Program-made: the position numbers and the translations under genes
Notes under the pieces: model-generated
The model's input: the letters and a program-made list of their open reading frames with translations, nothing else
Database searches by the model: none
Told to the model about the DNA's origin: nothing
Assembly (NCBI GenBank): GCA_030550175.1
Contig: JAUQPW010000039.1
Span: 1-46,205 of the forward strand
Length of the DNA: 46,205 nucleotides
Reading direction: 5' to 3'
DNA from: a bacterium
Lineage (GTDB): Bacteria > Moduliflexota > Moduliflexia > Moduliflexales > JAUQPW01
Shown: positions 36,067-44,099 of the stretch, in pieces
How positions within the stretch are numbered: the stretch's first letter is position 1
Layout of the letters: the number at the start of each line of letters is the position of its first letter

Positions 36067-37083
36067 CTATTTGCTATTGGCCGTTTTTTTATGGGAAATA
36101 CTCCAGGCCACCCGAATATCTGACCTTGAAGTATTTCTCTTCAAGAGAAGGTAGAGGAGTCCTCCTATTCCACCTCCGGCGACCAGGATGGTTTGCCAGA
36201 GCAGACCTAATCCTACAGAACTGGAGGCCGGGATCCCAAATCGCCCCAACAGGGTTGCAAGGGCCACCTCACGAACCCCCAGACCACCCATACTGATGGG
36301 TAGCGAAGCTACCAGTTTCGACAAAGGCCAGATGAGAAACCAAATCGATCTAGCCAGGTGAATGCCACAGGCTGCTCCCAAAGTGGCGGCTAGCAGAACA
36401 AAGGCTCCTTGAACAAAGGTAGCTATACTGAATCCGACAAGGGCCCGCTCCGGATTTTTGAACAAATGCCGGATGATTTGACGACAGTGAGTAACCCACA
36501 AGCCCAGTCGAACAGGTAGGCCTTTCGGGAGTGGAAGGAGGAGGAAAAGCAGGGTGCAAAGGGCAAAGCTGAACAAGAAAAATAAAGCCCAGGAAAGAAC
36601 CCTACGATCTTCCGTTGTTACAGCTCCGGGTGCTGACCAGATACCTAAAAACATCAGAAATGCCAGGGAAGCTATATCCAAAAATCGGTCTAAAACACTT
36701 CCCAAAAGAATGGCTTCTGAAGAGGGACCTTCTGCCTTTCCATTGGGAGATCCCATGGCCATAGCTGCACGAACAATGTCTCCTCCTGCGATCGAAGGTA
36801 GGCAAAGATTTGCAAACAGTCCGGCAAAGTAACAACGGGCTGCAACGAGGAAAGGAAGCTTGTTTTTTCCCATGTTAATCAGAAGGCTCCATTTAACCAC
36901 CCCCAGCATATGCCCCATCATAAACACAATGACTGAAAATATCCATAGCCCGGGCGAAACCTGCCGAATAGCCTGCCAGAGGTCAGAAAGGGGCAATTTT
37001 GCCAACAGAAACCCAAGAAGGGATAAGCTGATAATAATTCGTGTGGAAGGTTTCTGCCATATTTTGGAAGGAAAAGCACCCAT
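36067..37083 (-). CDS. UPF0104/lysylphosphatidylglycerol-synthase-like integral membrane protein
   Basis: 338 residues with about eight membrane segments. The layout and the motifs SLLGFLLAKLPL..., CYFAGLFANLCLPSIAGGDIVRA (about 84-106) and SMGGLGVREVALATLLGRFG match the LPG_synthase_TM (UPF0104, AglD/YbhN-type) family. Some members are proposed to move lipids or glycolipids across the membrane. The lysyl-transferring soluble domain of MprF is absent. Only 8 bp separate it from the preceding polyprenyl-phosphate-type GT2, so the two likely form a module that makes and positions a lipid-linked sugar (inference). Confidence 0.84.
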   Translation of the reverse strand: MGAFPSKIWQKPSTRIIISLSLLGFLLAKLPLSDLWQAIRQVSPGLWIFSVIVFMMGHMLGVVKWSLLINMGKNKLPFLVAARCYFAGLFANLCLPSIAGGDIVRAAMAMGSPNGKAEGPSSEAILLGSVLDRFLDIASLAFLMFLGIWSAPGAVTTEDRRVLSWALFFLFSFALCTLLFLLLPLPKGLPVRLGLWVTHCRQIIRHLFKNPERALVGFSIATFVQGAFVLLAATLGAACGIHLARSIWFLIWPLSKLVASLPISMGGLGVREVALATLLGRFGIPASSSVGLGLLWQTILVAGGGIGGLLYLLLKRNTSRSDIRVAWSISHKKTANSK

Positions 37084-37091
37084 AATAAGTT

Positions 37092-37997
37092 TTATCGTTT
37101 CAACCTTGAACCCAGTCCGACTTTTGCGATTTGATCCGCCAGAAGGCCTAAGGCCCAGACAATGAAAGCTCCTAAAAATCCTGTTACAGCCGTTTCAGAT
37201 AGATTTTCAAGAAACAGATCATAAATAAACTTGGCAACTCCGATTAAAAAAAGTATCAGGCCCAGGGGTAGAAAAACCCGTAAGGGATTGAAATAAACAA
37301 TGGTTCGTACAATAAGGAGTGAGAAGTGGTACGTATCAACGGGTCGGATCTTGGATTGTCCGACTCGGCGATAATATTCAATGGGGTGGTAGTATACCAG
37401 GTAATCATTACAAAGAAGGGCCAGGGTAATGGTGGTGGTGAACGAAAAACCCGAGGGCAAGATATAATAAAACTGCTCTACCACGGCCTTCTTCATAACC
37501 CGCAGACCTGAGTTAAGATCGGGTATAGGCTGTTCTGCCAAATAACTGGCCAATTTTGTAAGGAACCATTTAGCCGGTTTTCGAAGGGAGGGAATCTGGA
37601 CATTGGGGCCTATCCTTGCTCCAACGACCATATCATATTGGGGAACCTTGGTCAGGAGTTCCGGAATCGCCTCGGCGGGATAAGTACCATCTGCATCGAT
37701 AATAACCACGTAATCGGATTGGGCAGCCGAAATACCGGCCTTAAGCGCAGCGCCATACCCGCGGTTCCTGGGGAGTCGGATCAGTTGTACCTCGTACTTG
37801 CTTGCTTCGTCTGCCGTGCGATCCGTAGATCCATCGTCCACGACAATAATCTGGTAACGCCAGTCGGTCTGGTCCATAACAGATCGAACTTTCTGAATCT
37901 GTTCTGCAATCGCTTTCTCCTCATTATAAGCAGGAATCACGATACAGACCGTAGCCTCCTGATCAGAATCTTTACTTTTCAGAGAATCTTTTTGCAT
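37092..37997 (-). CDS. Membrane-anchored GT2 (polyprenyl-phosphate glycosyltransferase-like)
   Basis: 301 residues. A GT-A domain with VIPAYNEE at 20-27, VVDDGSTDR at 52-60, the DAD metal site at 101-103 followed by GTYPAEAIPELL, and the DLNSGLRVM block is followed by two C-terminal membrane segments (about 235-258 and 270-290). This is the architecture of bacterial polyprenyl-phosphate mannosyl/glucosyl synthases. It would supply lipid-linked sugar to GT-C enzymes such as those at 38110-42695. It is directly upstream (8 bp) of the UPF0104 protein gene. Confidence 0.88.
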   Translation of the reverse strand: MQKDSLKSKDSDQEATVCIVIPAYNEEKAIAEQIQKVRSVMDQTDWRYQIIVVDDGSTDRTADEASKYEVQLIRLPRNRGYGAALKAGISAAQSDYVVIIDADGTYPAEAIPELLTKVPQYDMVVGARIGPNVQIPSLRKPAKWFLTKLASYLAEQPIPDLNSGLRVMKKAVVEQFYYILPSGFSFTTTITLALLCNDYLVYYHPIEYYRRVGQSKIRPVDTYHFSLLIVRTIVYFNPLRVFLPLGLILFLIGVAKFIYDLFLENLSETAVTGFLGAFIVWALGLLADQIAKVGLGSRLKR

Positions 37998-38001
37998 AAT
38001 T

Positions 38002-38094
38002 AAAGTGTACCAACGTGTCTAAGGCAGGTTAAAGTGCCTGAAGTGAGCCAAAGCGTTGGAAGTTTCTTTAACTTCAGGCACTTTAGTACACTTA
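38002..38094. repeat. Nested inverted repeat (AAAGTGCCTGAAGT)
   Basis: Outer arms AAGTGTAC (38003-38010) and GTACACTT (38086-38093), and inner perfect 14-bp arms AAAGTGCCTGAAGT (38031-38044) and its complement (38071-38084), make one large fold filling the 112-bp gap between two genes. CCAACG/CGTTGG adds another small match. Confidence 0.7.
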
Positions 38095-38109
38095 AAAGCT
38101 TAAAATACT

Positions 38110-39582
38110 TTAGCTGACCTTATTGGATTTGCAAACGTAAATTTCCCCCCCTCCGAGGGTACCCGGAAATATTTTAACCGGGGTAAAATCTTTAAGAATG
38201 GCAGCCATAACTTCGGGGTATCGAGATTCTACAAAGATGGGAAAAGCATAAATTAACCAGGTCTCCGGAGCCTGTGCGCGAATTTGATTTAACTGCTCGA
38301 CGGTGGTGATGGCTTCCCAATTTTTTTTATAATACTCCTCATAGACAACGGCAGCTAATCCCACCGTTACCACGGGGTCCGAGGGTTTCCGTACTTTCTC
38401 GACAAAGTTCATGGCTCCTTCATAATCCTGTTTGGGATATTGATAGGCAAAGGGTAAAGAAGCTATGGATAATCCAATGAGAAGACCGATGATCGTTGAC
38501 CCAATTTTCATGCCATATATCTCACTATTCTGGCCGACCCTTAGTCCTGCGATTAATTTTCCCACGACCATGGCTCCACGAACGGCGATAAGAAGGATAA
38601 AGCCCAGGGTATAAAAAAAGAATCGGGGCCAGATGTTATGCTCCAGGAGCGTTAACGGAATAGCCCCGAGAATCCCGGGAAGAACCAGCAGGGCAAATAC
38701 CTTTCGGTTCTCTTTCGCATAACTCCAAAGCCCACAAGTAAAGAAAAAACCGGCTACTAAGAGTCCTAAAACCCCCAGAACTCCTTTGGCAAAGCCAACT
38801 TTTAAACCACGAATCGTTTCAGATATAGCCCAAAAAACCTCTGTCCACTGAGATGGAATGGTTCCACCCCCTCCAAAATGGGCAACCATCTGAGGTAAAA
38901 TCGGGGCATACAGGAGTGCCGTGAAGAGTCCGGTTAAACCAAATCCTATTAAGGGCATTTTCAAATCGGTTTTTGCCAATCCCCTTTTGTCCTTATCTGG
39001 GTAAAGCTGCCAAACGAAAACAATGGCATGACTCATGAGTACAAAAACCATAGTGAGATGCGTATAAATTCCCAAGGCCATAGCTATCCCATATCCGATC
39101 CAGAGGTTGATCCGATTCTGTTGCAGACCTCGAAGGAAAAGATAAGTACCCAGGAGAGTCCAGAAAAGAAGTCCCGTATATCCCCGTGCATTTTGGGAAA
39201 ACCAGACATGGTGATAAGAAACCGTCATCAGGGCGGTGACCAGTAAGGCTTCCCATCTACTGGTTATGGTTTTTCCCAAAAGATAAAGTGCCGGAATACT
39301 GGCAACTCCAAAAACAACTGCCGGTAAGCGAAGAGACCAGATATGTTCACCAAACTCTACAATGGAGAGATGGGCGAGTACCGAGTAAAGCATATGTTGA
39401 TTTTCTGAAGTATACGTAGTTAGAAGATCTCGCAGAGGTAACCGGATAAACCGGACCAGAGCTATGATTTCATCATACCAGAGCCCCTGATTGAGGTTTA
39501 TGAAGCGTAATATCAGACCTATTAGCGTGAGAAGAATCACGATAAAGCCAGACTTTGCCATGATCGGTTGTTTACTTTTCAT
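38110..39582 (-). CDS. GT39 / ArnT-like membrane glycosyltransferase
   Basis: 490 residues with 10-12 membrane segments. The first outside loop has NLNQGLWYDEIIAL, with D37/E38 as the catalytic acidic pair typical of dolichyl-phosphate-mannose transferase and ArnT-like enzymes. ENQHMLYSVLAH and HIWSLRLPAVVFGVASIPALYLLGK match the next family blocks. A C-terminal outside domain of about 80 residues follows the last helix. It would use a lipid-linked sugar donor, possibly made by the GT2 just downstream. A second start at 39561 (MAKSG) is possible. Confidence 0.86.
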   Translation of the reverse strand: MKSKQPIMAKSGFIVILLTLIGLILRFINLNQGLWYDEIIALVRFIRLPLRDLLTTYTSENQHMLYSVLAHLSIVEFGEHIWSLRLPAVVFGVASIPALYLLGKTITSRWEALLVTALMTVSYHHVWFSQNARGYTGLLFWTLLGTYLFLRGLQQNRINLWIGYGIAMALGIYTHLTMVFVLMSHAIVFVWQLYPDKDKRGLAKTDLKMPLIGFGLTGLFTALLYAPILPQMVAHFGGGGTIPSQWTEVFWAISETIRGLKVGFAKGVLGVLGLLVAGFFFTCGLWSYAKENRKVFALLVLPGILGAIPLTLLEHNIWPRFFFYTLGFILLIAVRGAMVVGKLIAGLRVGQNSEIYGMKIGSTIIGLLIGLSIASLPFAYQYPKQDYEGAMNFVEKVRKPSDPVVTVGLAAVVYEEYYKKNWEAITTVEQLNQIRAQAPETWLIYAFPIFVESRYPEVMAAILKDFTPVKIFPGTLGGGEIYVCKSNKVS

Positions 39583-39649
39583 AGTTTGTTGGATTTTGTT
39601 TGTTTTCCTTCACCATCTTGAGAAGAGGTTCTCGATCCTCACCCCCATC

Positions 39650-39697
39650 CCCCCAGTTCCCCCTCTCCTGAAGCTTCAGGAGAGGGGGAACTGGGGG
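39650..39697. repeat. 48-bp palindrome centred on AAGCTT
   Basis: CCCCCAGTTCCCCCTCTCCTG and its complement flank AAGCTT in a perfect match, with weaker pairing extending to about 39638-39703. It is the longest member of the CCCTCTCC palindrome family and fills most of the 143-bp gap between two GT39 genes. Confidence 0.8.
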
Positions 39698-39725
39698 TGA
39701 GGCGGCGAGGAGGAACGATAGACAA

Positions 39726-42695
39726 CTATTTGGCATATACAGTGATGACCCCGGGTTCAGGAATACTTGCCTGAACTATTTGATTATCTGCAATGGTAGT
39801 ATCGGGCCAGTCCACATCGTACTGATTGGAAGTGGTATATTTAATGCCATAAGTACCGGCGGGCAATCCTTGAATAGAAAAAGAACCTCCGGCGGTGGCT
39901 TTAACCACTACTACATATTTACCATCGGTATTAATAAAAGCCAGGGGATCGAAGATGTTGCTGTAAGTTGTTGTCTGTATTCTCACGGCACCGCTTCGAA
40001 TATATTTAAAATACTGGCGCAAGAACCTGGCCCGGCTTCCCATATTTACAATGGGATGGTCGGGATTGCTTGCATCAACCCAAAAATAACGGCCTCCGGC
40101 ATCTTCGCCGGGTCCTGCTAAAGTATATTGTCCCCAGGCTGAATTTTTTCCTATTTTAAGATCTTTATGAAGATCCTCGTATCCGCTCCCAATATGTTCC
40201 AGCATGGCGGTATTAATCTTATATTGTTCGGCTCTGCTGGCGATGGTATAAAGATTGGTATCTGACACACCACCGTAACGATGATAGGAAAACTCAGATA
40301 AATAAGCTCGGACTCCCGGCACGCGCATCATTTCATCGAACCAGGTAATAGCCTTCGCCATATTGGTATTTGAGGGAGCAATGAATTTAGGATGGAAACC
40401 ATAAGCTTTAAGGCGATTACCCGCCGCTACCATGGCCTGACCTATTTGTTTTCCAGACCAGCGAGAGTTTTCAGGTTCCAGGGTTACTTCTACGGCATCG
40501 GGTACCCAGCCGTATTTATCTTGGAGATGCAAAAAGGTTGCTAAGATAAATTCGGCATATTCTTCCGGGAAATCTTTATGTTTAAATTTGGAAGGTCCGA
40601 AGTCAACATAGGTAAGATTAATGTAGAGTTTTTCCCCCCTGTCTTCCAACCTCTGTTTTAGAGGAAGTACCATATTATCCACCCGGGCATCCAATTCCGT
40701 GAAATGAAATCCGTTTGGGTTAATGACAAAAGGATCCTCGTTATCATTTATGACCTGATAACGGACCTTTGCCCAGTCTTTATAAGACATACGTCCTGCT
40801 ACATGTTCGGCTCCATAATCTACAGGATTTTCAAGCCCACTGGTTATCTCTAAGCGCACGCGGTTAATGCCCAATTCATTGATGGCCAGATCATATACCC
40901 TGTCTTTATATTTATGCATGGGACTATTGGGTATGAAGAAACCCGATTTAATCGTTGTGACTTCCCAACCTGTGATGGTTTGATAGGTTACGGTTGGATT
41001 TAATTTAATGGTATGATCTGTATCTTCCCGAAGAAAAATACGGATGGGTGGGTTGACTGTGGGATAATCCAGGGGAGGTCGTTGAAGCCATGGGAACAAA
41101 GGCGGGGTTTGGAAATAAGCGACCTGCTGATAACCTATGGTACCGTTGAGCAAGCCTTCGTAAATTTGAGGAGGACAGGTATGACTATAAGGAACTCCCG
41201 GTGGACTCGTATGGTCTGGCATTATGATAATAAACTTGGGTCTTTTTTCTTTCCACTCCTGAAGGATCTCCTGTACGGCTTTTTCGTCAACCCGGGGTCG
41301 TGCATCCATGCCATAGTAACCGATAGCCGTCTTCATAATAACTCCGGGTTTGAGGGGGGGATTCTTTTGAGAGGATCCAAAGTAATGGATAAGATCGCCG
41401 GGTTCTGTACGTGACTCTAACCATGTTCCCGCCGCATAACGGGAATCATAGATCATTTCATAGGTTAATTCTATTCCTTGTAGAAGTCCTGTGAGGAGAA
41501 TTCCCCCTACAAAGAGCGTAAAGACTAGTCGGGTCCCAGGCGATGGAGAATCCCAGGTGTATACTACCGTTCGCGCCGGGAAAAAAGCCAGTAAAAATCC
41601 CATGGGTAGTAAATAACGCATCTGGGCCGATCGTACCGACAGGAACATAAAAATTAGGTAGGAACAGGCCGGTAAAGCCAACCAGGCAGCCTTCGGCTCA
41701 CGCCACAGAACCCATAAGACGCTCAAAGTAGCCAATATAAGCCCGGGTAGTGTCATGATATCGACGAGGTATTTACCCATCTGCCTGGCGTATTGGAGAT
41801 TTCCTTCCAGGGTATAAGGGTAGGTGAGAGCGACCGGATGGTCTCCCGTGGAAAGGTCTTCCATACGCTTATTAAGATACTTTATATGCGCAAAGTATCT
41901 TTCCGGATCTACAAAAAGACCACTTCCAATGCCCAAAGCTAAAACGGCTGCCAGGAGTCCGGCAAGGGGCGCCTTCCAGAAAGCCCAGGACCATCCTCCC
42001 CCTAGCTTCTTTACATCTTGTCGATGGAGAAGCAACAGGACCGGCGGCATTGCCAGAAAGGCTCCGACTGCGGATTCTTTGGTCCCCAAAGCAAAGCCAA
42101 CAAAAATACCCAAGCTTATGGCTCGCCGAACCGTAAGGCCATAGATAAGGCATCGTGTAAAGGCTGCTGTAGCCAGTGCAATGAAAAACAATGTCGGTAC
42201 GTCCACGTTACCGGTGCGAGCATAGTAAAACATGGGAAATGATGCCATGGCGAATAAGGCGGCAAGAACCCCTACCCGTCGATCCCATACTGTACGGCCT
42301 ATGTCATAGGCTGCGACAACCGTTCCGACACCCATTAACACCGAAACAAAATGGGCAATCCCACTGAGTATCTTCAAAGTGCTTATCGGGTCTAACAGAC
42401 CATAAGGATATACGGCCGTGAGGGTGGTAAGCTTATTTGTCAGCCATAGATAGAGGAGATAGGGCGAGTAGGCTATTACAACCAAAAAAGAGTACATCAG
42501 GGGATAGCCGAGGTTACGATCAGGCTTGGGCTGAATAATATTATGAACCTCTGCCAGGGGACCTAATGGTGTTTCATCGTCCACTCCCCAGGAGTGGACC
42601 CGATCCGGTCCCGTGGCATGGGGTGCACCCCACCAGACACCCGGTAAATAGAGTATCAAGGCCAAAACTGCGATCAGAAGTAAATAACGATCCAT
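39726..42695 (-). CDS. GT39-like membrane glycosyltransferase fused to a GH30-like glycoside hydrolase domain
   Basis: A 989-residue fusion. Residues 1-420 form a GT-C membrane domain of about ten segments with the acidic first loop SWGVDDETP (D39, D40, E41) and YYARTGNVDVPTLFF at 157-171. Residues about 425-560 are an outside soluble linker. Residues about 565-989 look like a clan GH-A barrel of GH30 type: TITGWEVT at 573-580, INRVRLEIT at 610-618, and proposed acid/base E740 in VTLEPENS. The proposed nucleophile is E833 in AMLEHIG, 93 residues later as in GH30. A beta-sandwich tail begins FKYIRSGAVRI at 896-906 and includes NTDGKYVVVVKAT. The hydrolase half should face outside. It could edit, transglycosylate or cap the product of the membrane half. 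The GT39 part is firm; the GH30 part is a motif-level call. Confidence 0.75.
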   Translation of the reverse strand: MDRYLLLIAVLALILYLPGVWWGAPHATGPDRVHSWGVDDETPLGPLAEVHNIIQPKPDRNLGYPLMYSFLVVIAYSPYLLYLWLTNKLTTLTAVYPYGLLDPISTLKILSGIAHFVSVLMGVGTVVAAYDIGRTVWDRRVGVLAALFAMASFPMFYYARTGNVDVPTLFFIALATAAFTRCLIYGLTVRRAISLGIFVGFALGTKESAVGAFLAMPPVLLLLHRQDVKKLGGGWSWAFWKAPLAGLLAAVLALGIGSGLFVDPERYFAHIKYLNKRMEDLSTGDHPVALTYPYTLEGNLQYARQMGKYLVDIMTLPGLILATLSVLWVLWREPKAAWLALPACSYLIFMFLSVRSAQMRYLLPMGFLLAFFPARTVVYTWDSPSPGTRLVFTLFVGGILLTGLLQGIELTYEMIYDSRYAAGTWLESRTEPGDLIHYFGSSQKNPPLKPGVIMKTAIGYYGMDARPRVDEKAVQEILQEWKEKRPKFIIIMPDHTSPPGVPYSHTCPPQIYEGLLNGTIGYQQVAYFQTPPLFPWLQRPPLDYPTVNPPIRIFLREDTDHTIKLNPTVTYQTITGWEVTTIKSGFFIPNSPMHKYKDRVYDLAINELGINRVRLEITSGLENPVDYGAEHVAGRMSYKDWAKVRYQVINDNEDPFVINPNGFHFTELDARVDNMVLPLKQRLEDRGEKLYINLTYVDFGPSKFKHKDFPEEYAEFILATFLHLQDKYGWVPDAVEVTLEPENSRWSGKQIGQAMVAAGNRLKAYGFHPKFIAPSNTNMAKAITWFDEMMRVPGVRAYLSEFSYHRYGGVSDTNLYTIASRAEQYKINTAMLEHIGSGYEDLHKDLKIGKNSAWGQYTLAGPGEDAGGRYFWVDASNPDHPIVNMGSRARFLRQYFKYIRSGAVRIQTTTYSNIFDPLAFINTDGKYVVVVKATAGGSFSIQGLPAGTYGIKYTTSNQYDVDWPDTTIADNQIVQASIPEPGVITVYAK

Positions 42696-42752
42696 AAGTG
42701 TTGGTAAATTCAGTAAGTTATCGATTTGGTTTATCTACGAAGGACTATATCT

Positions 42753-42812
42753 GAGACACGGAGACACGGGGACGCGGGGACATTTCTCCGCGTCCCCGTG
42801 TCTCCGTGTCTC
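42753..42812. repeat. Inverted repeat with 28-bp arms (GAGACACGGAGACACGGGGA...)
   Basis: Arms 42753-42780 and 42785-42812 differ at one position and enclose a 4-base loop. It lies in the 162-bp gap between a GT2 gene and the GT39-GH30 fusion gene. Related sequence is at 16510-16605. Confidence 0.78.
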
Positions 42813-42857
42813 CGCATCCTAAAACCCCACGCCTCAAACAGGATCCTTCCTGGACTA

Positions 42858-43835
42858 TTATTTAATCTCCCTATCCCGGTTATGAAGGAGACTGAGCTGG
42901 TAACGCTGTAATATCCAGAGTTCGCGTTGAATCATGTTACCTTGCTTGACCACAACTCCCAGAACGAATAAGAGAATGGCCAGAATCATAAGGGAGAAGC
43001 TCGTCAGAGCTGTGTAGGCTGATACCATCCTCAAATAGAATAGAACCACCGCACCGATAAAGGAGATAATTCCCAAGAGCAGGGAGATTAAACTCATGGC
43101 CCAGACATATCGTACGGGATTGGCGAGAACACTAAACAGGCTATGGGAGACGATTAGTTTGTTTACTTTTGAGGAACTCTTCCTCTCAATACGCTGACCT
43201 CGATGCTTATATTCCTTCCATTCCAGGATGGCCGGTATCTCCCGGATTTTAAATCCAAATGCAATTGCTTTCAGCATGACTTCCAGGTGGAATTCTTTAC
43301 CATCTTCATAGAGTGGCAGGGATTGGATTGCTTCCCGGCGATAGGCACGGGTCATACCCGTATTCATAGTGGCGGCATTGGCCATACAAGCTCGGATGAT
43401 GCGATTACCGATTCGACTGAGCCATACCCGTTTAAAAGGAACATTCTTATAACCGCCTCCCGGTAAATTTGGGCTGGCCACAATCATGTCGGCATCCGGC
43501 CATTTCTGCATCGCTCCTATGAGATCCCGGATGATGGTCTCACCCCAGGACAGGTCTATTTCGGTGGTTATGATAATATTACCCTGGGCTGCCGCAATTC
43601 CCGTTCGCAAGGCATAACCACGACCGCGGTTATAAGGATAACCCAGTACGTGCAAATTCGGGCAATCCTTGGCGATTTGTTGGGCAATTTGACCTGAATT
43701 GTCCGTGGAGCCATCATTAACAAGGATTAACTCCCATTCTCCGTCCAATAGCTTGAGTTGATCCAGGAGTTGCCGTATAGCCTGCTCAATAATGTCTGCT
43801 TCGTTGTAAAATGGACAAATGACCGAAATATCCAT
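42858..43835 (-). CDS. Membrane-anchored GT2 glycosyltransferase
   Basis: 325 residues. The GT-A domain has ICPFYNEADII at 5-15, LVNDGSTDN at 38-46, and the metal site EID at 92-94 (TTEIDLSWGE), instead of the usual DXD. NTGMTRAYRREAIQSLPL replaces the DTTSGFR block, and EFHLEVMLKAIAFGFKI follows. Two C-terminal membrane segments lie at about 235-260 and 272-295. It is probably a polyprenyl-phosphate glycosyltransferase of a different branch from the one at 37092. It lies directly upstream of the GT39-GH30 fusion gene and may provide its lipid-linked donor (inference). Confidence 0.85.
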   Translation of the reverse strand: MDISVICPFYNEADIIEQAIRQLLDQLKLLDGEWELILVNDGSTDNSGQIAQQIAKDCPNLHVLGYPYNRGRGYALRTGIAAAQGNIIITTEIDLSWGETIIRDLIGAMQKWPDADMIVASPNLPGGGYKNVPFKRVWLSRIGNRIIRACMANAATMNTGMTRAYRREAIQSLPLYEDGKEFHLEVMLKAIAFGFKIREIPAILEWKEYKHRGQRIERKSSSKVNKLIVSHSLFSVLANPVRYVWAMSLISLLLGIISFIGAVVLFYLRMVSAYTALTSFSLMILAILLFVLGVVVKQGNMIQRELWILQRYQLSLLHNRDREIK

Positions 43836-43838
43836 AGT

Positions 43839-44010
43839 CAGAAATCAGAAGTCAGAAGTCAGAAAGCTTTATTATCTGGAAGCGGTGTCTCGTCCCCTCA
43901 CCCCTGACCCCTCTCCCACAGCGTGGGAGAGGGGAACCGGCAGATCTCCAGGCCAACTTCCCAGGTAACCCCTCTCCCGAAGCTTCGGGAGAGGGGTCAG
44001 GGGTGAGGGT
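43839..44010. repeat. Cluster of three short repeats
   Basis: The 264-bp gap between the asparagine synthase and GT2 genes holds tandem CAGAAGT units (43839-43865), a 12-bp-stem CCCCTCTCCCAC hairpin (43908-43934), and a 28-bp perfect palindrome (43969-43996). The outer flanks CCCTCACCCCTGAC (near 43895) and GTCAGGGGTGAGGG (near 44009) also pair, so the two palindromes may be parts of one compound element. Confidence 0.75.
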
Positions 44011-44099
44011 AGAACAGCTATGTCCTACTCACTACTCGCCGATTTAAAGTGAAACGCTTGCACTCCCAGGTCTGACTTCTAAGCTCCTTCTTTAAGGGT

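Noticed and set aside
43839..44010. CRISPR-like array from closely spaced repeats
   Set aside because: The repeats belong to different families, are palindromic and are not separated by regular unique spacers; no cas gene is present.
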